Below, one piece after another: positions 27,466 to 35,920 of a stretch of DNA of 64,000 nucleotides. The translations under genes were made by a program, and so were the position numbers. This DNA comes from Rugamonas sp045984285 (lineage in GTDB: Bacteria; Pseudomonadota; Gammaproteobacteria; Burkholderiales; Burkholderiaceae_D), in the NCBI RefSeq assembly GCF_045984285.3, contig NZ_JBJQIK030000002.1, forward strand, positions 372,001 through 436,000, written 5' to 3'. Below the pieces are notes generated by a model. That model was not told where the DNA came from. It searched no databases and worked only from the letters and a program-made list of their open reading frames with translations. How positions within the stretch are numbered: position 1 is the first letter of the stretch; each line of letters starts with the position of its first letter.

Positions 27466-28002
27466 ATGAGTCTGAACAAAGTACCGGCCGGCCGCGACCT
27501 GCCGAACGATTTCAATGTGATTATCGAGATCCCGATGAACGCGGATCCGATCAAGTACGAAGTGGACAAAGAGTCCGGCGCCATCTTCGTGGACCGCTTC
27601 ATGGGCACGGCCATGCACTATCCGTGCAACTACGGCTATGTGCCGAACACCCTGTCCGAAGACGGCGACCCGGTGGACGTGCTGGTGATCACCCCGTTCC
27701 CGCTGATTCCGGGCGTGGTGGTGCGCTGCCGCGCGATCGGCGTGCTGAAAATGACGGACGAAGCCGGCAAGGATGCGAAAGTGCTGGCGGTGCCGGTCGA
27801 TAAAGTGCTGCCGATCTACAAGCACTGGCAGAAGCCGGAAGACCTGCAGGACCTGCGCCTGCAGCAGATCCAGCACTTCTTCGAGCACTACAAAGACCTG
27901 GAGCCAGGCAAGTGGGTGAAGGTGGATGGCTGGGGCGGCCCGGAAGACGCGAAGGCAGAAATCCTGAACGGGGTGGCCAGCTACAAGAAAGAAAACCCGT
28001 AA
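27466..28002 (+). CDS. ppa: Inorganic pyrophosphatase, family I
   Basis: The 178-residue cytoplasmic enzyme hydrolyses pyrophosphate to two phosphates, pulling biosynthetic reactions forward. The family signature DGDPVDVLV binds Mg2+, and FMGTAMHYPCNYGYVPNT is typical. CGAGGAAAAA before the ATG is a good ribosome site. It has its own -10 element and an intrinsic terminator. Confidence 0.97.
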   Translation: MSLNKVPAGRDLPNDFNVIIEIPMNADPIKYEVDKESGAIFVDRFMGTAMHYPCNYGYVPNTLSEDGDPVDVLVITPFPLIPGVVVRCRAIGVLKMTDEAGKDAKVLAVPVDKVLPIYKHWQKPEDLQDLRLQQIQHFFEHYKDLEPGKWVKVDGWGGPEDAKAEILNGVASYKKENP

Positions 28003-28007
28003 TACCC

Positions 28008-28032
28008 AAAGGCGCCTCGAAGGCGCCTTTTT
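28008..28032 (+). terminator. ppa intrinsic terminator
   Basis: AAAGGCGCC (28008-28016) pairs with GGCGCCTTT (28022-28030) around a 5-base loop. The T-run extends to 28032. Confidence 0.9.
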
Positions 28033-28047
28033 CATAAGGGGTGCACA

Positions 28048-28635
28048 GTGTTCAAAGATGCCCAGTCCGATCCCGCCCAGCTGCGCCAGTGGCTGGCCGC
28101 GACCGCCCGCAAGGATAGGGAAGCCTTCCATTCACTCTATAAAGCCACGTCGCCGAAACTGTTTGGCTTCGCGCTGCGTATATTGAAGAAGAAGGAGCTG
28201 GCGGAAGAAACCTTGCAGGATGCGTATATCGCAATCTGGGAGGCAGCCGCCGCCTACCGTGAACAGTTGTCGGCGCCGATGACCTGGATGGCCACCATCG
28301 TGCGCAACCGCGCGCTGGATGTGCTGCGCCGCAGCCATGAACATGCGGAGCTCGACGGCGAAAAATTCGATGCCGCAGTGGCCAGCGCTCTGGAAGATCC
28401 GCAGTCCAATCCGATCGACAAATTGCTGCTGGGGGCAGAAGCGAAGGCGCTGGCTTACTGCATGTCGCTGCTGGAAGGCAGTCACCGTCAGGTCCTGGCC
28501 ATGGCCTACTATCATGACTTGTCGCATACCGAGGTGGCGCAGCAGTTGGCAATGCCGGTGGGGACGGTGAAGACATGGATACGGCGCAGCCTGGACCGGC
28601 TGCGCAGCTGCCTTGGGAAAGGGGACGGCGTATGA
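28048..28635 (+). CDS. ECF-type sigma factor
   Basis: The 195-residue sigma-70 family protein has region 2 (about 25-95, with LAEETLQDAYIAIWEAA and PMTWMATIVRNRALDVLRR) and region 4 (about 130-190, with YYHDLSHTEVAQQLAMPVGTVKTWIRRSLDRLRSCL). It starts at GTG (28048), preceded by AAGGGGTG. The next gene overlaps its stop as ATGA and encodes an anti-sigma factor, so the pair forms a regulatory unit. It resembles SigK-type pairs; the signal and regulon are unknown. Confidence 0.9.
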   Translation: MFKDAQSDPAQLRQWLAATARKDREAFHSLYKATSPKLFGFALRILKKKELAEETLQDAYIAIWEAAAAYREQLSAPMTWMATIVRNRALDVLRRSHEHAELDGEKFDAAVASALEDPQSNPIDKLLLGAEAKALAYCMSLLEGSHRQVLAMAYYHDLSHTEVAQQLAMPVGTVKTWIRRSLDRLRSCLGKGDGV

Positions 28636-29327
28636 ACTACCGCGACAAGGCTGAACTGCGCGAAAAGCTCGCCGCCGAATACGTGCTGGGCACGCTGAAA
28701 GGCGGTGCGCGCCGCCGTTTCGAAGGCTGGCTGCACAACGATGCGGCACTGCGCCGCACGGTCGCCGAGTGGCAGGACAAACTGGCGCCGATGAACGAGT
28801 TCGCCGGCAGCGAGCCGCCGCCGCCGCGCGTCTGGCGCGGCATCGAGCGGCGCCTGGACCTGCGCGGCACGCGCCGTGGCGGCGCGTGGTTCGGCTCCCT
28901 GAACTTCTGGCGCGGGCTGGGACTGGTATCGTCCGGCCTCGCTGCGGTGCTGGTCTTTAATCTGGCCACCCGCGAACCCGCTGCCGTGATCGACCATGTG
29001 GCCACGCTGACCGATGCACAGGCGCAGGCGGCGCTTCTGCTGACGGCCGATACGCGCCGCGGCAGGCTGGAAGTGCGGGTTGTAAACAATGTGCCGGTGG
29101 CCGACGACAGGACCCTGCAGCTGTGGGCGATCACCAAGGCCGGCAAACCGCGCTCGCTGGGCATCCTGGCGGATAACCGCAGCGCGCACCTGGTGCTCGA
29201 TGCGCGCGCCATCGGCAGCGATGTCGCGCTGCTGGCGATCAGCCTTGAACCGAAAGGCGGATCGCCAGACCCGAACGGTCCGACCGGACCGGTGCTTTAC
29301 AAGGGCAATTGGGTGCGTGTGATGTAG
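28632..29327 (+). CDS. Anti-sigma factor (RskA-like), membrane-bound
   Basis: The 231-residue protein has a cytoplasmic N-terminal sigma-binding domain (KLAAEYVLGTLKGGARRRFEGWL), one transmembrane helix (LGLVSSGLAAVLVFNLA, about 101-117) and a periplasmic RskA C-terminal domain (DRTLQLWAITKAGKPRSLG). There is no HxxxCxxC zinc motif. It would hold the upstream ECF sigma at the membrane until a periplasmic signal acts. It starts within the sigma gene stop. Its own stop is immediately followed by the end of the convergent HupE-receptor fusion, with no base between. Confidence 0.88.
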   Translation: MNYRDKAELREKLAAEYVLGTLKGGARRRFEGWLHNDAALRRTVAEWQDKLAPMNEFAGSEPPPPRVWRGIERRLDLRGTRRGGAWFGSLNFWRGLGLVSSGLAAVLVFNLATREPAAVIDHVATLTDAQAQAALLLTADTRRGRLEVRVVNNVPVADDRTLQLWAITKAGKPRSLGILADNRSAHLVLDARAIGSDVALLAISLEPKGGSPDPNGPTGPVLYKGNWVRVM

Positions 29328-32300
29328 TCAGAACCGCTGCGTGAGCGTGAGGCGCATCGAACGGGGTTCGACAGGGTGGAAGTGGATATCCTCCACTCCC
29401 CCTGCGGGCTCGCCCGCCAGGCGTGAAGCATAAAAGTAGTCGATATCGCTGGCGCGCCTGTTGAACAGGTTGAACATGTCCAGCACCAGCCGTGTGCCTT
29501 TGCGCAGCTGGTATCCCAGCCTGGCGCTGGCCATTGAGGAGGAAGCGGAACGTACGCTGTTGTCCTCCACCAGCGGCCGCGGGCCGAAGTAGCGCCAGTG
29601 CAGGCTGCCGCTCCAGCGTCCGCGCGGCAGCAAGGTAATGCCGGCCGAGGCGGCCTTGTCCAGCGCTCCGGGGATGTGGCGCCCCGCCACATCCCGGTCC
29701 CGGTAGCGTGCCTTCGATGCGGCCAGGTCCAGATCCAGCAGCAGCCACGGACGCACCAGGTAATGGTTGTTCCACTCAATCCCGTGCCGCTTGCTGGCGC
29801 GGGTGGCTTCGGTGTTGCCGGCATCGCCCACAAACAGCAGTTCGGAGGCGATATCGAGCCGCCATAGCGCGAGGGAGCTTTGCAGGCCGGGCAGCGGTTG
29901 CGCGCGCATGCCCGCTTCCATGCCGCGTGTTGCGGCCAGCGGCGCCTGCGTGGCGCTGCGCGCATCGTTGCTGTGGAAGCCCTTGCCGTAGTTGATGAAA
30001 TACTCGGTATTGCGCCATGGACCCCAGATGAAAGACAGTTTGGGCGACGCGATCCGGTCATCTTTTTTGCTGCCTGAGACGTCGAAGGCGTATTTGTCGA
30101 AACGCAGGCCGGCCACGGTACGCAGGTGCGGCGACCATTGCGTCGCGTTCTCCGCGTACAGCCCCACGCTGCCTTCGCGCACATGGTCTTTGCGGATGAC
30201 GGCTTGCCGCCCGCGGCGCAGCGATTCATAAAGCCCCACCGGCGCCAGCCAGTCGAAGCGGCTCTGCAAGCCGATGCGGTTGCGCGATCGCTCGCTGTGC
30301 TGCCAGCTCAGCGACGCATTCAGGCCTGCCATGTCGCGCCGTTCGCTTTGCTGGAACTGGTCGCCCTGGTCCGGCCGGTCCAGCAGGTAGGTGAAGTTGC
30401 TGAACAGGTCCAGGCGTGAACGCAAGGCATAGGCGTCCACTTCGAACCGCGCCGCGCCCAGGCGTTTGTGAAGCGCGGAGGACACGCTGTAGCGTGCGCT
30501 GCTGCCGCCATCGCTGTCGTCCAGTGAGGCGAAGCGGCCGAGTGCGCCGGATGCCACGGCGCGCAGCGGGATCTGGTCGGTCGCCGTCCAGCGGTTGCGG
30601 TAGGCCATGGCCATGATGCTGAACCCGTCGCCGGCGTCGCCACTGCTGTAGCGCAGCGTGGCGCTGGCCTTGCGCACGCGTTCGGGCACCTGCCATGGGC
30701 CGTCGTTCCGGTGCAGTTCCACACCGTACAGCAGGCTGCCCTGGGCCACGGCGGCAGAACCGGCCAACACGGCGCGGCGGTAGCCGTCCTCGCCTGCCGT
30801 AAGGTTCGCGGTATTTTGCTCCAGCCGGTCCGCAATGCGGAAATGCGCCGCACCTGCCGAGGCGAAGTCTCCTTCGCTGGCGAAATAGGGACCCTTGCTG
30901 TAGCTGATGCGCTGCACCAGTTCCGGAATCAGGAAATTGAGGTCGCTATACCCCTGGCCGTGGGCATGGCTGCGCATATTGACGGGCATGCCGTCCACAT
31001 AGGTGGCGAAGTCAGTGCCGTGGTCGAGGTTGAAGCCGCGCAGGAAATACTGGTTGGCCTTGCCATCGCCGCTATGCTGGGTGACGATCATGCCGGGCAC
31101 GAATTCCAGCAGCTCACCGGTACGCAGGGCGGGACGGTCCGCAATCAGGCTGGCGCGGATCACGCCCTCACTGGCGGCGTCCGAGGTGCCGACTGCGGTG
31201 TCGTAGTGTGCAACGACGTTTACCACCGGGATGGCGGCGGGCAGCACGCCCTCGGTGCCGGTGGCGCGCGCCTCGCTTTGCGGCAGCAGCTGCAGGTCCA
31301 GTGCGCGCTCCCCCAGCCAGGCCGTGGCCACCAGTACCGTGGCCAGCGAGCCGCCGGTGAACAGCATGCGGCGGTAGATCCAGCTCGCGCGCGCGGCGTA
31401 GGCCAGCGGCAGGAACACTGCCACAATGGCCAGCTGGCCCAGCTCCACGCCCGCGTTGAAGCCCAGCAGTGCCACCGCCATCGCTCCTTTCGGCAAGCCG
31501 AGGTCCGCCAGCACGCTGGCAAAGCCGAAGCCGTGAATCAGGCCGAACACGAAGGCCGCCACCCAGCGGCGCCTGTCAACCACGGGGAACAGGTTGTTCA
31601 GCGCAGCGGCGATCACCGAGGCGGCAATGGCCGATTCCACCCAGCGCGAGGGCAGCGACAGCACGCCGAGGGCGGCCAGGGTGAGCGTGATCGAATGCGC
31701 GAGCGTGAATGCGCTGACGATCCTGACTACATCCAGGGCCGCGCTGCGGAAGGCCGGAGCGCTGTGCCAGCGCCCGTCCTTGCGTACCAGTACAGCCGGC
31801 AGCAGCAGGGATAGCAGAAACAGGATGTGGTCGAAGCCGATCCAGATATGCCACACGCCGTGTTGCAGGTAGTCGGCGAAGCTGGCCAGCCATGAAGCTT
31901 CAGCCAGTTGCAAGGTCTGCTCCGGCTTGTCCACTCCCAGGATGGCGGTGCTGGTGCTGAAACCGTGCTCGATGCGCAGCAGGCCTTTATGCTGCGGGTC
32001 GGTGTCGGCGAAGAGCCGGTAGGCGACGTCCAGCGCATTCACAGGGCCGGCGCAGGCTGCCGTAAAACTCAATACGGTGTAGGCGCCGTCGGTGTGCTGG
32101 TCGATCTGCTGCGTGCCGGCCATGAGCGGGCAGCTGGTGCCGCCCGACGCGAGCTGCAGGCGCGCCAGCGCGTAGCGCGCGATGTCGGGATGATGGGAAC
32201 GGATTTCATCCCAGGTAAGCTTGCCGTCGCCATCGGTGTCCAGGCCGATGGCGTAGTCCAGATCGCGCAGCGCGATATCCCAGCGGCCATCGACCTGCGC

Positions 32301-32399
32301 GCCGGCGGTGCGCAGGGTGAGGTAGCTGTCGCTTGGCTTGTGGGCCCAGGCAGCGCCGCAGCATAGCAGGGACACCAGCAGGATAAGGAGGCGGGTCAT
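29328..32399 (-). CDS. HupE/UreJ-type membrane module fused to TonB-dependent receptor
   Basis: One uninterrupted frame encodes 1023 residues. Residues 1-19 are a signal peptide. An EF-hand-like loop (D54-x-D56-x-D58-G-x-L-x3-E65) lies in the periplasmic domain. Residues 180-365 are a HupE/UreJ_2 membrane domain with HIWIGFDHILFLLSLLL (H184, D190, H191), FGLIHGFGFASVL and GFNAGVELGQL. The last helix (348-362) follows YRRM and precedes an A-R-A site (377-379). From about 395 a TonB plug (LRTGELLEFVPGMIVTQHSG) and a full barrel follow, ending LTLTQRF. The start overlaps the TPR gene stop (ATGA); the longer frame to 33299 is only that gene's shadow. The receptor half has no signal peptide or start of its own. 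Substrate unknown; metal is plausible. Confidence 0.85.
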   Translation of the reverse strand: MTRLLILLVSLLCCGAAWAHKPSDSYLTLRTAGAQVDGRWDIALRDLDYAIGLDTDGDGKLTWDEIRSHHPDIARYALARLQLASGGTSCPLMAGTQQIDQHTDGAYTVLSFTAACAGPVNALDVAYRLFADTDPQHKGLLRIEHGFSTSTAILGVDKPEQTLQLAEASWLASFADYLQHGVWHIWIGFDHILFLLSLLLPAVLVRKDGRWHSAPAFRSAALDVVRIVSAFTLAHSITLTLAALGVLSLPSRWVESAIAASVIAAALNNLFPVVDRRRWVAAFVFGLIHGFGFASVLADLGLPKGAMAVALLGFNAGVELGQLAIVAVFLPLAYAARASWIYRRMLFTGGSLATVLVATAWLGERALDLQLLPQSEARATGTEGVLPAAIPVVNVVAHYDTAVGTSDAASEGVIRASLIADRPALRTGELLEFVPGMIVTQHSGDGKANQYFLRGFNLDHGTDFATYVDGMPVNMRSHAHGQGYSDLNFLIPELVQRISYSKGPYFASEGDFASAGAAHFRIADRLEQNTANLTAGEDGYRRAVLAGSAAVAQGSLLYGVELHRNDGPWQVPERVRKASATLRYSSGDAGDGFSIMAMAYRNRWTATDQIPLRAVASGALGRFASLDDSDGGSSARYSVSSALHKRLGAARFEVDAYALRSRLDLFSNFTYLLDRPDQGDQFQQSERRDMAGLNASLSWQHSERSRNRIGLQSRFDWLAPVGLYESLRRGRQAVIRKDHVREGSVGLYAENATQWSPHLRTVAGLRFDKYAFDVSGSKKDDRIASPKLSFIWGPWRNTEYFINYGKGFHSNDARSATQAPLAATRGMEAGMRAQPLPGLQSSLALWRLDIASELLFVGDAGNTEATRASKRHGIEWNNHYLVRPWLLLDLDLAASKARYRDRDVAGRHIPGALDKAASAGITLLPRGRWSGSLHWRYFGPRPLVEDNSVRSASSSMASARLGYQLRKGTRLVLDMFNLFNRRASDIDYFYASRLAGEPAGGVEDIHFHPVEPRSMRLTLTQRF

Positions 32400-33577
32400 G
32401 CGCCCGCACCCAGTTTCCGGCTCAGGCTTGCCAGTGCAATGTCCTCCACGACGTGGCGGGCAATCCATTGCAGGACCGGCGCTGCCGCATCGGGCTTGCC
32501 GGCGTGGACTGCCGCTTCCAGCAGGATGCGCATGTCGGCGGGTTCCTTCTGCACCTGCCAGTTGCTTTGTGCGAGCGCGAGCGCCTTGCCGCCGCGCGGC
32601 ATCAGTTCCAGTTCGAAGCGCGCCTGTTCGCGCTGGTGAACGCTGTCGCCGCGCTGGGCGGCGGCATTGAAGCGCGCCTGCAGTTCCTTCACCTGCGCTG
32701 CCAGTTCGGCCGGCGCGTTGCCGAGCCGCTTCAATGCGATGGCATGGCGCAGCAGCAGGGCATCGATGCGGCGATGGCCGTCGAGCAGGGCCAGTACTTC
32801 GCGCGGCCGTTGCAGGTCCAGCAGCAGGTCGGCGTAGGCGCCGAGCAGGTAGCTGTCGCGCGGACTGGCTTGCAGCGCCTCGCGGAAGCGCGCTTCGGCC
32901 ACGCCTGCATCGCCGCGCCGGGCTGCCATTTCGGCCAGCAGCGTCAGCGACCATGTGCGCAGTTCGGGAGCGCTGTCCGGGTTGCGGCGCAGCGTGGCCA
33001 CCAGCAGGCGCTCGCTCTGGTCGAGCCGCCCGCTCACGCTGGTGGTGTTGGTAATGCAGGTGATGGCAGCCAGCTGCTCGGCCATCGAGGACAGGCGCGC
33101 GCAGCTGGCAGTGGCCCCCGCGTAGTCGCCAGTCACGGTTTGCACCGTGGCGCGGGTGAGCCAGGCCTGGGCATTGTCCGGCGCCGCCGCAACGACGGCG
33201 TTCAGGTCTTCCATCGCGCTGCCGAAGCGGTGCGTGTTCTGCAGCAGGATCGCCCGCAGCAGGCGCACCTCGGCTGGCGGGCTGGCAGCATGCCACCACG
33301 GCGCCAGTGCCGCCTGTGCATAGCCGAAATAGCGTGGATCGGTTTCACTGCGCCCCAGTGCGATATAGCGCTGGGCGAGCTTTGCCGCCAGCGCGAGATC
33401 CTTGGGTTTTGCGGCGAGCTGCCTGCGCATGGCTTGCAGCGCCAGTTGCTGCGCATTGCTGCGCGAAGGCAGGGTCTCGATTACCTGCGCGCCCGATTGC
33501 GGCGTGTAGGGGACGGCCATGGCAGCACCGGCCCCTAGCACCAGCAGTGCGGCGATGCCGACTTGTAGGGTTTTCAT
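32396..33577 (-). CDS. Exported TPR protein
   Basis: The 393-residue protein has a signal peptide (MKTLQVGIAALLVLGAGAAMA). A solenoid of TPR-like helical pairs covers most of its length, for example AMEDLNAVVAAAPDNAQAWL and AEARFREALQASPRDSYLLG. It probably scaffolds partners in the periplasm. The ATG at 33577 starts the signal peptide and has AAGGAG upstream; an ATG at 33607 is less likely. It is translationally coupled to the HupE-receptor gene, so the two products probably work together. Confidence 0.82.
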   Translation of the reverse strand: MKTLQVGIAALLVLGAGAAMAVPYTPQSGAQVIETLPSRSNAQQLALQAMRRQLAAKPKDLALAAKLAQRYIALGRSETDPRYFGYAQAALAPWWHAASPPAEVRLLRAILLQNTHRFGSAMEDLNAVVAAAPDNAQAWLTRATVQTVTGDYAGATASCARLSSMAEQLAAITCITNTTSVSGRLDQSERLLVATLRRNPDSAPELRTWSLTLLAEMAARRGDAGVAEARFREALQASPRDSYLLGAYADLLLDLQRPREVLALLDGHRRIDALLLRHAIALKRLGNAPAELAAQVKELQARFNAAAQRGDSVHQREQARFELELMPRGGKALALAQSNWQVQKEPADMRILLEAAVHAGKPDAAAPVLQWIARHVVEDIALASLSRKLGAGA

Positions 33578-33647
33578 GAGATCGTCGCTCCTTGGTCCGG
33601 AAGACAAAATGGCGGGCCGCTGGTATAGCAGGCCCGCCGCAGGACTG

Positions 33648-33890
33648 TTACGGAAGGGCCGATGGCTCGGTCGCTTCGGGCGAGGTCGCGGCGACGGAGT
33701 CGACCGGCGCCGGTTCCTGGTCGTCGGGCGACATGCCGATCATCGCCAGCACCGCGCTGAAGAAGGTGTCGCTGGTAGTGACGGGCGGCTTGTCGGGCGG
33801 CGGGACCGGCGGGCCGCCATCGTCATGATGGCTGCTGCCGCCGCATGCGCTCAGCACCAGCAGCGCGGGGATCAGGAAGAGCTTTTTCAT
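33648..33890 (-). CDS. Small lipoprotein
   Basis: The 80-residue product has a lipoprotein signal with lipobox LSAC (MKKLFLIPALLVLSAC, lipidated Cys16). A short Gly/Ser/His/Asp stretch (GGSSHHDDGG), a Pro-rich linker and an acidic tail follow. No family recognised. The HH-DD cluster could bind metal, which is speculation. It lies between the DUF4331 gene (10 bases) and the TPR gene (70 bases) on the same strand. Confidence 0.72.
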   Translation of the reverse strand: MKKLFLIPALLVLSACGGSSHHDDGGPPVPPPDKPPVTTSDTFFSAVLAMIGMSPDDQEPAPVDSVAATSPEATEPSALP

Positions 33891-33900
33891 GGCTGCCTCC

Positions 33901-35397
33901 TTATTTCTGCGGTGAACCGGCGAGCGGCGTTTTCAGATACGGGAAGCTCGCCGTGAAGAAGCTGTCATCGAGGTAAGCGCCGTCCGTGAAGCGCAGGCCG
34001 CCTGCCGGCGCGTCGGAGGGGGCGCAGCCCAGGTTCAGCGTGCACAGCTTGCCCATGACGACACGCAGCGCAATATCGACCACATCATCGCCGGGACGGC
34101 GGCCGTTCGGGAAGCCGGCGTTGTCGCCATCGATTACGCCGAGCCGCTTCTGCGCACCCATCGCCACCGGTGCGATCGAGGTGTTCAGGCGCAGCATTTC
34201 GGATGCCGTCACCGATGCCGGCTGGTTCAGGCCCTTGACGCCGGTGAGGAAGGCAGCGACCAGGTCATTGCGCGGGAAATTGGTGGGCGCCTTGGCGCCG
34301 GCGCTGCCGTAGAGGATTCCCACCAGCGCCGGCAGGGTGGGGTTGGTCACGTAGTCGGCGAACTGGGCGTCGGCGCTCGGTTTGCTGTGGTTGAACCTGT
34401 CCTTGTCCTTGAGGCCGATCACGACTTCGTTCACCAGAGGCATGCCCAGGCGCGATACCTGCGTCCACGCGCCACCTTCCTTCGACGCGCCGGTGCTGGC
34501 ACCGGGCACTGGATTCAGCAGGCGTCCCTGGCGCATGCTGGCCGTGGTCCAGCCGCCGATGACGGGATCGGCGGCCGAGACCAGGCAGGCGCTGGCGACT
34601 TCCAGTTCGATCGAGGTCACATTCTTCGCGGCCAGGTCGTCTTTCGCATTGCGTTCTGCGGTAGCGAGGAATTCGACTGCGGGCGCCTTGATATTGATGA
34701 GGTCAAAGGTTTCGCCAAGGTTGACGACGAAGGGATCCTTGCGCTGGCCGACGAACATGCGGGCCGGTGTCGAGCAGCCGGGAATGTTTACCGTGTAGAC
34801 ATGCTTGGCGGCGTAGGCCGCATAGTCCGGAATCGACTTGTTGCCTATATTGTCGAGCGGCTTGTCGAAGGTGGTGGCGCCGCCGCTGGCATTTGCCACC
34901 GGGCTGCGGGTGCCGCCACGGCGGTCGCCGCGCACCACATTCACGGTATAGGTTTCGCGTACATTGGCGCCGGCGGCATTGAGATCGGCGACCGGCCCGC
35001 CGTTGATGACCAGCGGAATGGAAACTTTCTTGCCGCCGACGGTCAGCTGGGTATCCTTGTTCGCGGTATTGAAGCGGAACTGGAAGGTGATGTCTTCCTT
35101 GGCGTCGCCATTGTTGTCGATGTGGATTTCGTACAGCGCGTCGGGGTCCATCTGGAAATAATTCGGCCCGGCGCCCGGATCCTGCAGCGGGACGTAATTG
35201 GCAATCAGCGTGACGAAACCGGCGCGGCCGGTTTCATAGCTGCGGAACATATAGAAGTCAGTGGCGTCGACTTTCGGGCTTTTGGTGAGGAAGGGCGCCT
35301 CACGGTGGCTCGAAGCCTGGGCCTGGGTGGCCAGGCCCAGCGACAGGGCGTTGCAGACCAGCGCGGCAAGCACTGATTGCCTGAGAATTGTGTTCAT
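33901..35397 (-). CDS. DUF4331 family exported protein
   Basis: The 498-residue protein has a signal peptide (to QAQA, about residue 28). The DUF4331 hallmark follows immediately: SSHREAPFLTKSPKVDATDFYMF. A DNNGDAKED loop (residues 94-102) resembles a calcium-binding turn. DUF4331 is a large exported or periplasmic family with no assigned function. GGGGGACAC lies upstream of the ATG. It precedes the lipoprotein, TPR and HupE-receptor genes and follows a winged-helix regulator, so it is probably the first structural gene of the cluster. Confidence 0.9.
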   Translation of the reverse strand: MNTILRQSVLAALVCNALSLGLATQAQASSHREAPFLTKSPKVDATDFYMFRSYETGRAGFVTLIANYVPLQDPGAGPNYFQMDPDALYEIHIDNNGDAKEDITFQFRFNTANKDTQLTVGGKKVSIPLVINGGPVADLNAAGANVRETYTVNVVRGDRRGGTRSPVANASGGATTFDKPLDNIGNKSIPDYAAYAAKHVYTVNIPGCSTPARMFVGQRKDPFVVNLGETFDLINIKAPAVEFLATAERNAKDDLAAKNVTSIELEVASACLVSAADPVIGGWTTASMRQGRLLNPVPGASTGASKEGGAWTQVSRLGMPLVNEVVIGLKDKDRFNHSKPSADAQFADYVTNPTLPALVGILYGSAGAKAPTNFPRNDLVAAFLTGVKGLNQPASVTASEMLRLNTSIAPVAMGAQKRLGVIDGDNAGFPNGRRPGDDVVDIALRVVMGKLCTLNLGCAPSDAPAGGLRFTDGAYLDDSFFTASFPYLKTPLAGSPQK

Positions 35398-35491
35398 GTG
35401 TCCCCCGATAGGTTGATGGTTGGTGCTGCATCGGCTTATACGGGGGAAGATTCAGTTCGGATTCAAAAAAAATAAAATTGCCGGAATTACC

Positions 35492-35839
35492 TCAATATGG
35501 ACGTACGTTGACCGGGGTGACAAAGCAGTAGCCGCGTCCCGCCACGTTGTCGATATAGCGGCGGCCGTCCTGGCCGTCGCCCAGCGCGCGGCGCAGGGCG
35601 TGGATGTGGACGCGCAGGTTCGCTTCCTCCACCACGCTGCGCGGCCATACGGTATGCAGCAGTTCATCCTTGCTCACCACCACCCCGGCGCGCTGCACCA
35701 GGGCGCCCAGCACGTCGAAGGCGCGCGCGCCCAGCTTTACGGTCATCTCATCGCGCAGCAGGGTACGGCGCAGCGGCAGGTAGCGGAATTCGTCGAAAGC
35801 GATACAGTAATCGGCCAGGCCGTTGGTGGGCAGTTCCAT
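35492..35839 (-). CDS. Stand-alone winged-helix DNA-binding protein (OmpR/CadC type)
   Basis: The 115-residue protein is little more than a Trans_reg_C winged helix: LRDEMTVKLGARAFDVLGALVQ, then ELLHTVWPRSVVEEANLRVHIHALRRALGD and YIDNVAGRGYCF. It has no receiver domain, transmembrane helix or sensor, unlike full OmpR or CadC proteins. GGAGAAGAAAAA precedes the ATG. It lies 94 bases upstream of the DUF4331 gene on the same strand and is the obvious candidate regulator of that cluster; a sensor partner is not visible. Confidence 0.83.
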   Translation of the reverse strand: MELPTNGLADYCIAFDEFRYLPLRRTLLRDEMTVKLGARAFDVLGALVQRAGVVVSKDELLHTVWPRSVVEEANLRVHIHALRRALGDGQDGRRYIDNVAGRGYCFVTPVNVRPY

Positions 35840-35920
35840 TTTTTCTTCTCCAGGTCATGGGTTCGACACTGGCAGATTAAGGGAGCTCTGCGGGGCTGGA
35901 TATTATCTCTTGGTATAGGT

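Noticed and set aside
28048..32399. FecI/FecR/FecA-type signalling unit
   Set aside because: The anti-sigma is RskA-like without FecR features, the genes are convergent, and the receptor has no N-terminal signalling domain of the FecA kind.
32400..33299. N-terminal extension of the 1323-residue frame upstream of the HupE-receptor fusion
   Set aside because: It is out of frame with, and covered by, the TPR protein gene. The ATGA overlap and signal peptide at 32399 mark the true start.
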